DNA of 14,361 nucleotides from an uncultured Peptoniphilus sp. Lineage in GTDB: Bacteria; Bacillota; Clostridia; Tissierellales; Peptoniphilaceae. Shown one piece after another: positions 6,908 through 14,308 of this stretch (its first letter is position 1; the number at the start of each line of letters is the position of its first letter). The stretch is taken from positions 1 to 14,361 of the forward strand of contig CABTZF010000029.1 of assembly GCA_902489255.1 (NCBI GenBank). The letters run 5' to 3'. The translations under genes and the position numbers were made by a program. Under the pieces are notes generated by a model. The model worked only from the letters and a program-made list of their open reading frames with translations. It searched no databases and had not been told where the DNA came from.

Positions 6908-7393
6908 TTCTAAAACTTCTCTTAATTTTTTATTGTAGGCTTGTCTTTCTTTATTTATTTTTTTTCTTTCTTCATATCCGGCAATGATATATTTTTCTTC
7001 ATCAGTTTCAGGGATGATTTGTGGCATTGAACCCGGCGTTGCTTTTTTTGCCTTGAAGGTTAAAAAACACATACAAGCTAAGCTTCTTTCGCCGGTCATT
7101 GGCTTTTCAACAAAAATTTTAGTAAAGATTTCTATTGATGTATTGCCAACTCCTGATACCATTGATTCTGCTTCCAAAAAATCTCCTTCATAAAGGGGCC
7201 TTACAAATTGAACTGAATCAACAGAAATAGTAGCAACAGGACCTCTTATGTGTTTAACTGCACATTGTCCGGATGAATGATCACAAATATCAATAATTTT
7301 TGGACCATACATACTTCCACCTGTGTTTAAATCAACATTCATAACCCCATATTGATAAATAACTTTTGACTCGCTTACTTTTTTTTCATTCAT
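6893..7393 (-). CDS. Hotdog-fold acyl-CoA thioesterase
   Basis: 166 aa, cytosolic, of the YciA/BACH-like acyl-CoA hydrolase group that releases CoA from acyl-CoA. Supporting motifs are the early hotdog segment NVDLNTGGSMYGPKIIDICD (N23 and catalytic-type D38), VQFVRPLYEGDFLEAES in the central strand region, and MCFLTFKAKKATP in the last strand. The C-terminus is a charged helix typical of the group. Substrate chain length cannot be told from sequence. An SD (GGAGG) lies about 12 bases from the ATG at 7393, slightly long. It is 76 bases downstream of the cyclophilin gene and ends in its own hairpin, so it may be transcribed alone or as read-through from the long operon. Confidence 0.85.
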   Translation of the reverse strand: MNEKKVSESKVIYQYGVMNVDLNTGGSMYGPKIIDICDHSSGQCAVKHIRGPVATISVDSVQFVRPLYEGDFLEAESMVSGVGNTSIEIFTKIFVEKPMTGERSLACMCFLTFKAKKATPGSMPQIIPETDEEKYIIAGYEERKKINKERQAYNKKLREVLEGSAK

Positions 7394-7434
7394 AATATAA
7401 AATATCCTCCATCTTGTTTTCTCAATTTTTAATA

Positions 7435-7462
7435 TTTATAAGTAAAAATTACCGGAACCCAA
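7435..7462 (-). promoter_or_regulatory. Weak candidate promoter for the thioesterase gene
   Basis: TTGGGT (7462-7457), a 16-base spacer and TATAAA (7440-7435) on the minus strand, about 42 bases upstream of the ATG. Match is moderate and the region is AT-rich, so chance is possible. Confidence 0.3.
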
Positions 7463-7469
7463 TTGTTAA

Positions 7470-8069
7470 TTAATATTCAATTACTTCCGCCTTATCAATT
7501 ATTATATCTTTAATTGGCTTATCCATATAATCAACTTCAGCTTCAGATATCTTATCAACTACATCCATACCTTCGAAAACTTGACCGAAAACCGTATGCT
7601 TGCCATCAAGCCACCAAGTTCCGCCATATTCCCTGTAAGCTTCAATCACATCTTTACTGAATCCGTTTTTTTCTCCGGCAGCCTCCATCTGTCTAATTAT
7701 ATCATCTTCCGTCTTATTTAACTCCACAATAAAAAATTGAGAACCGTTGGTGTTAGGACCGGCATTTGCCATTGAAACAGCTCCTCTTATATTTCTAAAA
7801 TCTTTTGAAAATTCATCTTTAAAAGCTTTTTTCCATATACTTTTTCCTCCACGTCCTGTTGCTGTCGGATCTCCACCTTGAATCATAAAAGACTTTATAA
7901 CTCTATGAAAAGTTGTATTATCATAATAAGCTTTTTCTATAAGTCCTATAAAATTCTCTACAGCTTTGGGTGCGACTTGTGGGAAAAGTCTAATCTTTAT
8001 TTGTCCGTAATTTGTGTTTAAAATTGCTATTTTTTCACCTTTTTGTGGCATTTTTAATTGTTCTAACAT
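7470..8069 (-). CDS. Cyclophilin-type peptidyl-prolyl cis-trans isomerase
   Basis: 199 aa, no signal peptide, so a cytosolic foldase catalysing cis-trans isomerisation of prolyl bonds. Active-site residues are all visible: R56, F61, M62 and Q64 in FHRVIKSFMIQGGD; A101, N102, Q111 and F113 in MANAGPNTNGSQFFI; and W153 and H158 in WWLDGKHTVFGQVFEG. A roughly 35-residue charged insertion (about 117-152) separates the last two motifs, as in the longer cyclophilins of several Firmicutes. The SD (GAGGAG) overlaps the stop region of the MATE gene nine bases upstream. It is the last gene of the tight operon; I see no clear terminator after it. Confidence 0.93.
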   Translation of the reverse strand: MLEQLKMPQKGEKIAILNTNYGQIKIRLFPQVAPKAVENFIGLIEKAYYDNTTFHRVIKSFMIQGGDPTATGRGGKSIWKKAFKDEFSKDFRNIRGAVSMANAGPNTNGSQFFIVELNKTEDDIIRQMEAAGEKNGFSKDVIEAYREYGGTWWLDGKHTVFGQVFEGMDVVDKISEAEVDYMDKPIKDIIIDKAEVIEY

Positions 8070-8078
8070 ATTAACTCC

Positions 8079-9455
8079 TCATTTCCTCGATACATATTTT
8101 TCCATATTTATTGTAAAGCCTTTAGTAATATTTCGCAAATATATATAAATAAGGGTTAAAAATATGCCCTTTAATATTGATGATAAGCTCATAGAAATCC
8201 ATATTCCTATAACCCCGAAATATGGCATAAGACTAAGAGCAAGAGGTATTCTTGCTAAATTTAAAATTACCGCATTTATTGCGGGATAGTTTGTAAGTCC
8301 CAGTCCATTCATCATGCCTGCGGTCCCTATTTCTACCGGCATAAAATATTCAGAAAGAGCAAGAATTCTAAGGTAAATAACTCCATTATTTATTACTTCA
8401 ACATCTCCGGGTATGAAAAGTTTATATAAGAAATGAGGGAATAAAAACATCAAAAGACATGAAGAAATACCGACAAAATTTATAATTTTTAGACATGCCT
8501 TCCTTCCTTCTTTTAACCTTTCAAAATTTTTTGCCCCATAATTTTGTCCGAAAAATGCTGAAAAAGCTATTGAAAATCCGTCACTTGTCATCCAGGAAAT
8601 AGATTCTATTTGAGAACCGATTGAATATACCGCAATTGAAACCGCACCGTAAGTTGCTATATATTTGGTTAAAATTATCCCACAAACTGCTTGGACTGAA
8701 GATTGAAAGCATGGGGGAAAACCTAACCTCAGATGATCTGTAAAATATTTTAAATCAATCTTTTTAAAAAAATTTACTCTTGTAAAAATTTCTTTACCCC
8801 TTAGACCTGCAAATATATATAAAATTGTTGCTATAGCTTGGGCAAACACTGTAGCTGTTGCAGCTCCGGCAATTCCCATTTTGGGAAAAAATCCAAGGCC
8901 GAATATTAAAATAGGATCAAGAATAATATTAGTGATTAGTGCAATTATAGAAATTGTAAATGGTGTCATAGAATTTCCGTTAGCCAAAAAAATTGCAGAG
9001 AAAGCCGGATTCATAAACGTAAAAATTAATCCCCAAGAAACTATTGTAAAATAAATTAAAGAAAGGTCCTTTACTTTTTCTTCTAAATGATAAAATCCAA
9101 TAATTTGATTTTTAAATATTAAGTAAATTGAAGTCAACAAAAAACAAAGGATTAAATTAAGCCAAAATCCTCCAATCATTACATTTTCAGCTTCTTCTTG
9201 ATTGTTCTTGCCATAAGCTTGAGAAATGCCGACAGATAAACCCGTATGGGAAATTAATGTAACAGCTTGGGCTATCCATATAAAAAAGGAGCAAGTACCT
9301 ACGGCTGCTACTGCTCCTGTTGATAATCTTCCCAACCACATCAAATCTACCAAAGAATAACACATTTGGACAAAAGCCGTACCCATCAAGGGTAAGGATA
9401 AGGCCAAGATGCTTTTAAAAATATTCCCCTCTAATAAATTTAGATTTTTTTTCAT
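8079..9455 (-). CDS. MATE-family multidrug/cation antiporter
   Basis: 458 aa from ATG 9455 (MKKNLNLLEGNIFKSILALSLP). The frame stays open upstream to 9530, but that 25-residue extension lies within the preceding gene, lacks an SD and reads as the wrong frame of it. The chosen ATG has GGAGG just upstream and overlaps the previous stop as ATGA. About 12 hydrophobic segments fill the protein in two homologous halves. MATE hallmarks include the N-terminal PLMGTAFVQMCYSLVDLMWLG, SVGISQAYGKNN with its mirror FSAFFGQNYGAKNF in the second half, and MNPAFSAIFLANGNS with its mirror EIGTAGMMNGLGLTNYP. It exports drugs or metabolites using a Na+ or H+ gradient; the substrate is unknown. Confidence 0.92.
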   Translation of the reverse strand: MKKNLNLLEGNIFKSILALSLPLMGTAFVQMCYSLVDLMWLGRLSTGAVAAVGTCSFFIWIAQAVTLISHTGLSVGISQAYGKNNQEEAENVMIGGFWLNLILCFLLTSIYLIFKNQIIGFYHLEEKVKDLSLIYFTIVSWGLIFTFMNPAFSAIFLANGNSMTPFTISIIALITNIILDPILIFGLGFFPKMGIAGAATATVFAQAIATILYIFAGLRGKEIFTRVNFFKKIDLKYFTDHLRLGFPPCFQSSVQAVCGIILTKYIATYGAVSIAVYSIGSQIESISWMTSDGFSIAFSAFFGQNYGAKNFERLKEGRKACLKIINFVGISSCLLMFLFPHFLYKLFIPGDVEVINNGVIYLRILALSEYFMPVEIGTAGMMNGLGLTNYPAINAVILNLARIPLALSLMPYFGVIGIWISMSLSSILKGIFLTLIYIYLRNITKGFTINMEKYVSRK

Positions 9456-10111
9456 ATTCCTCCATAAGCATAAGCGTAAAAAATTCCGATAAAATGTGCA
9501 ATAGAGGCTGCCAATACAAAAAGGTGCCAAATTGCATGGTTGTAAGGAATTTTTCTATCCAAGTAAAAAATTGTTCCTACTGAATATAGTACACCACCCA
9601 GAATTAAAAGTAAAATAAAGCTCAGTGAAGTAGTTGAATAAATATGTTTAATAAATGTAATACTAATCCATCCTAAAGTTAAATATATAAGTGTTGAAAT
9701 TTTTTTAAATTTTGTGAATCTTCCTTGAATTAATAATTTAAAAATCATGCCAATTATTGAGAGTCCCCAAATTAATAACATAAGAAGTATTCTCTCTCTT
9801 CCATCAAAAGAATTTAAAATAATTGGTGTATAGGTCCCTGCAATCAATAAATAGATACTCAAATGATCAAATATTCTAAGAACTGTCTTTGCTTTTATAA
9901 AAGGTATTGAGTGATAGAGAGCGGAAAATAAATATAAAAGAATAAGACAAGCTCCGTAAATTGAAAAACTAGCTACTTGCAGAACACTTTTATTCCTTAT
10001 GCCACATAATACTAGAAATACTAAACCCGCAATTCCGGCTATAAATCCTATCCAATGAGTTATGGCGTTTAGAAGTTCTTCTTTAAATGAATATTTAACC
10101 GTATCTGTCAT
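9452..10111 (-). CDS. trhA: TrhA/hemolysin III family (PAQR-like) membrane protein
   Basis: 219 aa with about seven membrane segments. The family's putative metal-site residues are present: SALYHS (H67), FDH (D82, H83) and NHAIWH with H192 and H196, followed by H206. Although named hemolysin III, members are PAQR-like integral membrane proteins. In Bacillus the TrhA homologue is tied to membrane energetics and fluidity, so a haemolytic role should not be assumed. The ATG at 10111 comes one base after the map stop, with a GGGGG run as SD inside the map end. Its own stop overlaps the MATE start by four bases (ATGA), so the two membrane proteins are translationally coupled. Confidence 0.92.
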   Translation of the reverse strand: MTDTVKYSFKEELLNAITHWIGFIAGIAGLVFLVLCGIRNKSVLQVASFSIYGACLILLYLFSALYHSIPFIKAKTVLRIFDHLSIYLLIAGTYTPIILNSFDGRERILLMLLIWGLSIIGMIFKLLIQGRFTKFKKISTLIYLTLGWISITFIKHIYSTTSLSFILLLILGGVLYSVGTIFYLDRKIPYNHAIWHLFVLAASIAHFIGIFYAYAYGGI

Positions 10112-10112
10112 T

Positions 10113-10868
10113 TTAACAATCCCCCTGATCAGTTATAATTATAGGTCCATCTTTTGTAATAGCTAATTGATGTTCATATTGGGCGGAAAGAGATCCGTCT
10201 TTAGTTTTTGCTGTCCAACCATTTTTATCAATATATATTTCTTTTCTTCCTTGATTTATCATAGGTTCTATGGTAAATACCATCCCTTCACGAATTCTTA
10301 ATCCGTGTCCGGGTCTTCCATAATGAAGCACTTGAGGGTCTTCGTGCATTTCTTTGCCTATCCCGTGACCAACAAATTCTCTAACCACTGAATAACCGTT
10401 TTTTTCAGCGTGCTCTTGGATTGCATAACCGATATCTCCTAGCCTATTTCCAATTTTTGCAGCTTCTATGCCCTTGTACATACATTCTCTAGTAACTTTT
10501 AAAAGTCTTTTTGCTTCGTCGCTTACCTCTCCGACCTCATAGGACCAGCCCGAATCTGCCAACCATCCATCAACATTTACCACCAAATCAACATTTAATA
10601 TATCTCCATTTTTTAAAGTGTATTCAGATGGAAAACCGTGACAAACTTCATCATTAACAGAAGTACATACGCTATATGGATAGCCTTCATATCCCTTTTC
10701 TTCAGCTATAGCTCCATGTGCATGTAAATAATCTTCCACAAATTTATCAATTTCTATAGTCTTTACACCCGGTTTTATAAAATTCCTAAGTTCGTGATGA
10801 ACATTTGCTAAAACCTTACCGGCAACTTTCATTTTTTCAATTTCTTCTTTTGTTTTTATTATTACCAC
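10113..10868 (-). CDS. map: Methionine aminopeptidase, type I
   Basis: 251 aa. Removes the initiator methionine from nascent proteins in the cytosol. The five metal ligands are seen as D94, D105, H168, E201 and E232, with H78 in CHGFP and H175 in KEMHEDPQV completing the active site. Motifs are LNVDLVVNVDGWLADSG, VGHGIGKEMHEDP, VFTIEPMI and YEHQLAIT. The start is GTG at 10868, seven bases inside the TPR gene's end, with GAGGTG as SD. An alternative ATG is far downstream and would cut into the fold, so GTG is preferred. It is a second map-like housekeeping gene context: map here sits between a TPR gene and membrane-protein genes rather than next to secY/adk. Confidence 0.95.
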   Translation of the reverse strand: MVIIKTKEEIEKMKVAGKVLANVHHELRNFIKPGVKTIEIDKFVEDYLHAHGAIAEEKGYEGYPYSVCTSVNDEVCHGFPSEYTLKNGDILNVDLVVNVDGWLADSGWSYEVGEVSDEAKRLLKVTRECMYKGIEAAKIGNRLGDIGYAIQEHAEKNGYSVVREFVGHGIGKEMHEDPQVLHYGRPGHGLRIREGMVFTIEPMINQGRKEIYIDKNGWTAKTKDGSLSAQYEHQLAITKDGPIIITDQGDC

Positions 10869-11764
10869 TTTAACACCTCTACTAAATTCTTTAAATCTTC
10901 ATCTTTCCTTGCCCAATCAAGAGCATCGGAGTTTATTTGAACTGCTTTTTTTAATTCATCTATAGCCAAATCTTTATTCCCCAAGTTATTATAGGAACAA
11001 GATAAATTATAATGCAAATTTACTGAATTCGGGAAATCTAATAACCCTTCTTTCAGTATTTTTATTGCGCTTTCATAATCTTTCTCTTCAATATAAATTG
11101 CTGACATATTTAAAAATAGGTAGGGACTTTCAAATTCTCCGAGAGCTTTTTTATAATAATTTATTGCTTTGTCATTATAACCCATAGCCTTATAAATTAC
11201 CCCCATATTAAAAAGTCCTTCACCAAATGTGGGTTTAATGTCAAGAGATTTTTTTACAAAGGTCAAAGCCTTCTGATAGCTCCCTTCCGATTCATAAATG
11301 GCACCTATAAAATTATAGCTATTATAATCATAAGAATCAATTTCTATACATTTTTCCAGGCACTCAAGAGCATCTTTTTTCTTTCCTAATTTATCATAAA
11401 TCCCAGCTAAATAAAAATAGGCCCTGTCATATTCGGGATCAATTTCTATAGCTTTTTTATAATATTTTATGGAAATTTTAAAATCTCCCTTTAGAAAATC
11501 ATTTGCTATGGCAAGCCCGTAATTGGCTCCCGCTTCAAGGGGATTTAGAAATATAATTTTCTTATAGGTATTAAATGCCCCTTCATAATTATTTTTTAAT
11601 AGTTGAATATCGGCAATTTCATATAAAACATCAATTTTTTCCTTATTATTTGAACTATATTCCAAGGCTTTAGAAAAAGCTTTTGTTGCTTTTGTATAAT
11701 CTTCTTTATACAAAAATTCATTTGCCATAATAATATAGTTATTATACTTACTTGCTTTATTCAT
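10862..11764 (-). CDS. Tetratricopeptide-repeat protein
   Basis: 300 aa from ATG 11764, built almost entirely of about eight 34-residue TPRs. Typical units are SIKYYKKAIEIDPEYDRAYF, DALECLEKCIEIDSYDYNSY, AINYYKKALGEFESPYLFLN and AIDELKKAVQINSDALDWAR. No signal peptide or membrane segment is seen, so it is likely a cytosolic scaffold for protein-protein contacts; the partner is unknown. A TTG three codons upstream (11773) could also serve, but the ATG overlaps the preceding stop as ATGA, the usual coupled layout. No strong SD is present, which fits re-initiation by ribosomes finishing the upstream gene. Its close coupling to the unknown protein upstream makes that protein a candidate partner. 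Confidence 0.9.
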   Translation of the reverse strand: MNKASKYNNYIIMANEFLYKEDYTKATKAFSKALEYSSNNKEKIDVLYEIADIQLLKNNYEGAFNTYKKIIFLNPLEAGANYGLAIANDFLKGDFKISIKYYKKAIEIDPEYDRAYFYLAGIYDKLGKKKDALECLEKCIEIDSYDYNSYNFIGAIYESEGSYQKALTFVKKSLDIKPTFGEGLFNMGVIYKAMGYNDKAINYYKKALGEFESPYLFLNMSAIYIEEKDYESAIKILKEGLLDFPNSVNLHYNLSCSYNNLGNKDLAIDELKKAVQINSDALDWARKDEDLKNLVEVLKW

Positions 11765-12480
11765 AATATACAAAGTGTCAAATCCAGATCAAAACCTTTT
11801 TTATCCAGTTGATTTTTTTTATAAAGACCTGATCTTCCAATCTGCCTTTTTAAAACTTCCTCACTTCCCCTTTTTATTTTATCATTCTTATAGTTCAAGC
11901 CTAGATAAAATTTATCGAAAAACTTTATTTTTTCCTCAAAAATCCCCATTATCTCCATATAGGCTTCTTTTTCTTCTTTAAAAGTTTTATAAGTATAAAG
12001 GCAGCCTTTGTCATCAGAGCTTATTAAATAATATGGTGGCCTTATGAGGTAGGGCTTTTCTTTGACGTTCCCGAGAATCCTATTTTCTTTAAGGTAATCT
12101 AAACTACTAAAAATTCCAAAATATATTATCTCTAATGACTTTTTTAACAAATAATCATAAATATATGAAGGTCTGTAAAATTTTCTTTCTAAATCTTTTC
12201 CAATTTTAGCTATAAAATAAGGATCAAAACCGGGATTTTTAGCATTTATAAAATATATATTTTTATTGAAAGTCCTTGCCATGTTAAAAAAATTATATCT
12301 TCCACTAATCGCTTTTGGCTTTCCTATGATTATTATATCCTCATTTGAACATCTCTTGAAAAATTCTTCAATTTCATCCAGTAGATTAATATTTTCTCCC
12401 TTAAAAAACATATCCATACTGATAATATTTTTTTCAAAAGAATCTAACTTGTTTTCAACAATATATAAAATGCTATTCAT
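11761..12480 (-). CDS. Uncharacterised 239-aa protein between DUF1836 and TPR genes
   Basis: I recognise no family. ATG 12480 is chosen: it has an SD (GGGGA) six to seven bases upstream and overlaps the DUF1836 stop by eight bases; the frame is open to 12516, but the upstream starts lack an SD. Residues 47-80 read as a possible beta-alpha-beta unit (EDIIIIGKP, then NMARTF, then NIYFINAKNPG). Later come an aromatic-rich stretch with RPSYIYDYLLKK and KPYLIRPPYYLISS, and a basic segment KRGSEEVLKRQIGRSGLYKK. No signal peptide or membrane segment. The strand-helix-strand with glycine could be a nucleotide- or ligand-binding fold, but this is a guess. Operon context with a DUF1836 regulator and TPR scaffold is the only functional hint. 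Confidence 0.8.
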   Translation of the reverse strand: MNSILYIVENKLDSFEKNIISMDMFFKGENINLLDEIEEFFKRCSNEDIIIIGKPKAISGRYNFFNMARTFNKNIYFINAKNPGFDPYFIAKIGKDLERKFYRPSYIYDYLLKKSLEIIYFGIFSSLDYLKENRILGNVKEKPYLIRPPYYLISSDDKGCLYTYKTFKEEKEAYMEIMGIFEEKIKFFDKFYLGLNYKNDKIKRGSEEVLKRQIGRSGLYKKNQLDKKGFDLDLTLCIL

Positions 12481-13030
12481 AATTTTCCCCATTAAGTTGA
12501 AAACCACCTGTATCAATAACTTTCTTTACCAGCAATTTTGCTACAAGAGCTTCTGTAGCTAAATGAGTAATCATTGTGGGTTTTTGAACATTTTTCATTA
12601 ATGTGACCTCCGAAAGCTTGTTATTAACCATTTCATTAAATATTTTATTAATCCCGCCTTCAAATTCTTGAATAAATGTATTATAGGCAAAATCAATACT
12701 TCCCAAATTTTTTATTTGCATGTCCATACCTTTTTTTATATCTGCTAACTCAAATATTTGTTTTAAAAGTGTTATAGTTATAAACATTGCAAGAGAATCT
12801 TTCTTGTATTTTTTATTGAAAGGTTTAGGAACCATTTTATTTTTAACATAATTATTAAGCATTGACTTAGTCACAAAATCTTCCCCAAAAATTTCAAGAA
12901 AAAATAATTCTTTCTTAATAAAATCCACAACCTGAGTTGCATATAAGTCAAAATCCGGTAAATCTTCCCATCTTGATATATGGAGATTTTCTAAAGATTT
13001 TGCATAATTTATAATTTCTTCATTTATCAT
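12473..13030 (-). CDS. DUF1836 domain-containing protein, probable HTH regulator
   Basis: 185 aa, cytosolic. Residues about 20-110 match DUF1836: WEDLPDFDLYATQVVDFIKK, then VTKSMLNNYVKNKMVPKP and FNKKYKKDSLAMFITITLLK. The second stretch resembles the recognition part of a MerR-like winged helix (TKxMLNNYVKxKxVPxP), so DNA binding is likely but unproven. The C-terminal half is helical. It is the first gene of the long minus-strand operon, preceded by an SD (AGGTGA, 13038-13043) and a plausible promoter. Its stop overlaps the next gene's start by eight bases. As first gene and divergently placed from the radical SAM gene, it may regulate its own operon. Confidence 0.87.
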   Translation of the reverse strand: MINEEIINYAKSLENLHISRWEDLPDFDLYATQVVDFIKKELFFLEIFGEDFVTKSMLNNYVKNKMVPKPFNKKYKKDSLAMFITITLLKQIFELADIKKGMDMQIKNLGSIDFAYNTFIQEFEGGINKIFNEMVNNKLSEVTLMKNVQKPTMITHLATEALVAKLLVKKVIDTGGFQLNGENYE

Positions 13031-13062
13031 ATTTATATCACCTAGTTTTTAAAACTATATAA

Positions 13063-13091
13063 AGTATATAAGATTTTATTTAAAAAAACAA
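13063..13091 (-). promoter_or_regulatory. Candidate promoter of the seven-gene operon
   Basis: TTGTTT (13091-13086), a 17-base spacer and TATACT (13068-13063) on the minus strand, giving a leader of about 25-30 bases with a good SD. The region is very AT-rich, so this is a moderate call. Confidence 0.5.
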
Positions 13092-13115
13092 GATATTTTA
13101 AAAAATATTTTTATC

Positions 13116-13124
13116 TGATAAAAT
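13116..13124 (+). promoter_or_regulatory. Extended -10 promoter of the radical SAM gene
   Basis: TGATAAAAT on the plus strand (TG-n plus TAAAAT), 16 bases before the ATG at 13141. Predicted leader is only about 10 bases and contains no SD. Confidence 0.5.
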
Positions 13125-13140
13125 TAATTTGGCGATTACT

Positions 13141-14079
13141 ATGAGAAGATTTTTATCATTTAATGATTTTTTTAATGAATATTTTAACGGAAAAACTGTT
13201 AAACTTTCCCTCGACGGTGGCTTCACTTGCCCAAATAGGGATGGCACTTTATCAACCCTTGGCTGTATATTTTGTTCTGATACCGGAGCCGGAGATTTTT
13301 TATCCAAGGGTAAGAATATTAATGAGCAAATTGAGGCCCAAAAAACATTACTAAATAAAAAATGGAAGGTCGAGAATTACATAGCCTATTTTCAAAATTT
13401 TACCAATACTTATGGATCCTATGATTATATTGAAAACTTATACTCATCAATTATTAACCGTAATGATTGCTGTGCTGTTTCAATTGCTAGTAGGTGTGAT
13501 TGTATAGATAAAAGAATAATTGACCTTCTAAAAAAATTAAATGAAAAAAAACTGGTCTATCTTGAACTGGGATTGCAAACGGTAAATGAAAAAACTATAG
13601 ATTTGATAAATAGAGGCTATAGTCACAAAAAATTTGATTCAACTGTAAAATTATTAAAAAAGAACAATATAAAATTCCTTTTTCATATAATTTACGGTCT
13701 TCCCTTTGAAAATAAAAGAGATTTCAAAAACACTTTTGATTATACTAATGAGATTATACCCTTTGGCGTAAAGTTCCACAATTTATATATATTAGAAAAT
13801 TCTTATCTTTATAAATATTATCTTGAAAATAAATTTAAAATTCTTGGAAAAGATGAATATATAGACCTAATAGTTTCTTCAATAAAAAATATTAATGATA
13901 AAACTGTTATTCACAGAATAACAGGCGACCCACCAAAGCAAAATCTTTTTGAGCCCCAATGGTGTTTAGATAAATTATCAGTGATTTCTCAAATAGATGC
14001 CAAATTAAAAGCTGAAAATATAAAAGTTTTAACTAAGGATGATATTAATAAATGTGTAAACTATTGGAAAAATTTATGA
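13141..14079 (+). CDS. TIGR01212/YhcC-type radical SAM protein
   Basis: 312 aa from ATG 13141, close to the family norm; only plus-strand gene here. The N-terminus carries the family cysteines in FTCPNRDGTLSTLGCIFCSD: C30, C42 and C45, the [4Fe-4S]-SAM ligands in the unusual C-x11-C-x2-C spacing of this family. Further signatures are AYFQNFTNTYGSYDYIENLY, CDCIDKRIIDLL, LVYLELGLQTVNEKTIDLINRGY, FHIIYGLPFEN, FGVKFHNLYIL and the C-terminal IHRITGDPPKQNLFEPQW. E. coli YhcC and B. subtilis YtqA are the same family; the substrate is not established, with RNA modification often suggested. A TTG at 13129 is in frame but lies too close to the -10 box to be the start. No SD precedes the ATG, which is unusual. 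Confidence 0.93.
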   Translation: MRRFLSFNDFFNEYFNGKTVKLSLDGGFTCPNRDGTLSTLGCIFCSDTGAGDFLSKGKNINEQIEAQKTLLNKKWKVENYIAYFQNFTNTYGSYDYIENLYSSIINRNDCCAVSIASRCDCIDKRIIDLLKKLNEKKLVYLELGLQTVNEKTIDLINRGYSHKKFDSTVKLLKKNNIKFLFHIIYGLPFENKRDFKNTFDYTNEIIPFGVKFHNLYILENSYLYKYYLENKFKILGKDEYIDLIVSSIKNINDKTVIHRITGDPPKQNLFEPQWCLDKLSVISQIDAKLKAENIKVLTKDDINKCVNYWKNL

Positions 14080-14231
14080 TTGGAGCTATTAACTCAAATA
14101 GAAAAAATTACTTAGGTAATTATATTTGATAATGGCATAGATTCAACACAAATATGACACTATCCATACAAAAATGTATGTGTATTCACTTAAAGGCTAA
14201 AGAACTATACCTTAACACAAATAAAATAATA
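14080..14231. other. Intergenic AT-rich stretch, no gene seen
   Basis: No supported ORF, tRNA or strong terminator. A 6-bp hairpin (CATACA/TGTATG, 14165-14180) and two copies of a short AACACAAATA (14145 and 14214) are the only patterns. Neither is followed by a U-run. Confidence 0.5.
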
Positions 14232-14286
14232 AAGGCTCTATAATATCTGTTGGGGAGTAAATCTCTAACAAATATTATAGAGCCTT
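14232..14286. repeat. 55-base long hairpin / inverted repeat
   Basis: Perfect 15-base arms (AAGGCTCTATAATAT at 14232-14246 and its complement at 14272-14286) enclose a further, imperfect stem: TGTT-GG-GGAG (14248-14257) against CTCTAACA (14263-14270) around a TAAAT loop. It could be a bidirectional terminator, a small MITE, or the end of an insertion sequence running off the window. GGCTCT-type ends recall ISL3-family elements, but I cannot confirm that here. Confidence 0.75.
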
Positions 14287-14308
14287 AATTCATATTTTAT
14301 TAAGGAGG
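14283..14308 (+). promoter_or_regulatory. SD-masking hairpin near the window edge
   Basis: CCTTAAT (14283-14289) is complementary to ATTAAGG (14299-14305), which overlaps a perfect SD AAGGAGG (14302-14308). If folded, the SD would be hidden. No start codon at proper spacing follows inside the window; the sequence after it is a GCAAAA-rich run. Confidence 0.45.

Noticed and set aside
9456..9530. 25-residue N-terminal extension of the MATE protein
   Set aside because: It lies wholly inside the TrhA gene in another frame, lacks an SD, and the next ATG has GGAGG and an ATGA overlap.
11765..11773. TTG start for the TPR protein
   Set aside because: The ATG at 11764 forms an ATGA overlap with the upstream stop, the commoner coupled layout; the difference is three residues.
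12481..12516. 12-residue extension of the 239-aa unknown protein
   Set aside because: No SD; the ATG at 12480 has a well-placed GGGGA and a normal overlap with the preceding gene.
12266..12562. Plus-strand 98-aa ORF
   Set aside because: Antisense to two overlapping minus-strand genes that have SDs and operon logic.
13098..13307. Minus-strand 69-aa ORF
   Set aside because: Antisense to the conserved iron-sulfur region of the radical SAM gene.
14165..14180. CATACA/TGTATG hairpin as terminator of the radical SAM gene
   Set aside because: Only 6 bp, AT-rich, no following U-run, and 85 bases past the stop.
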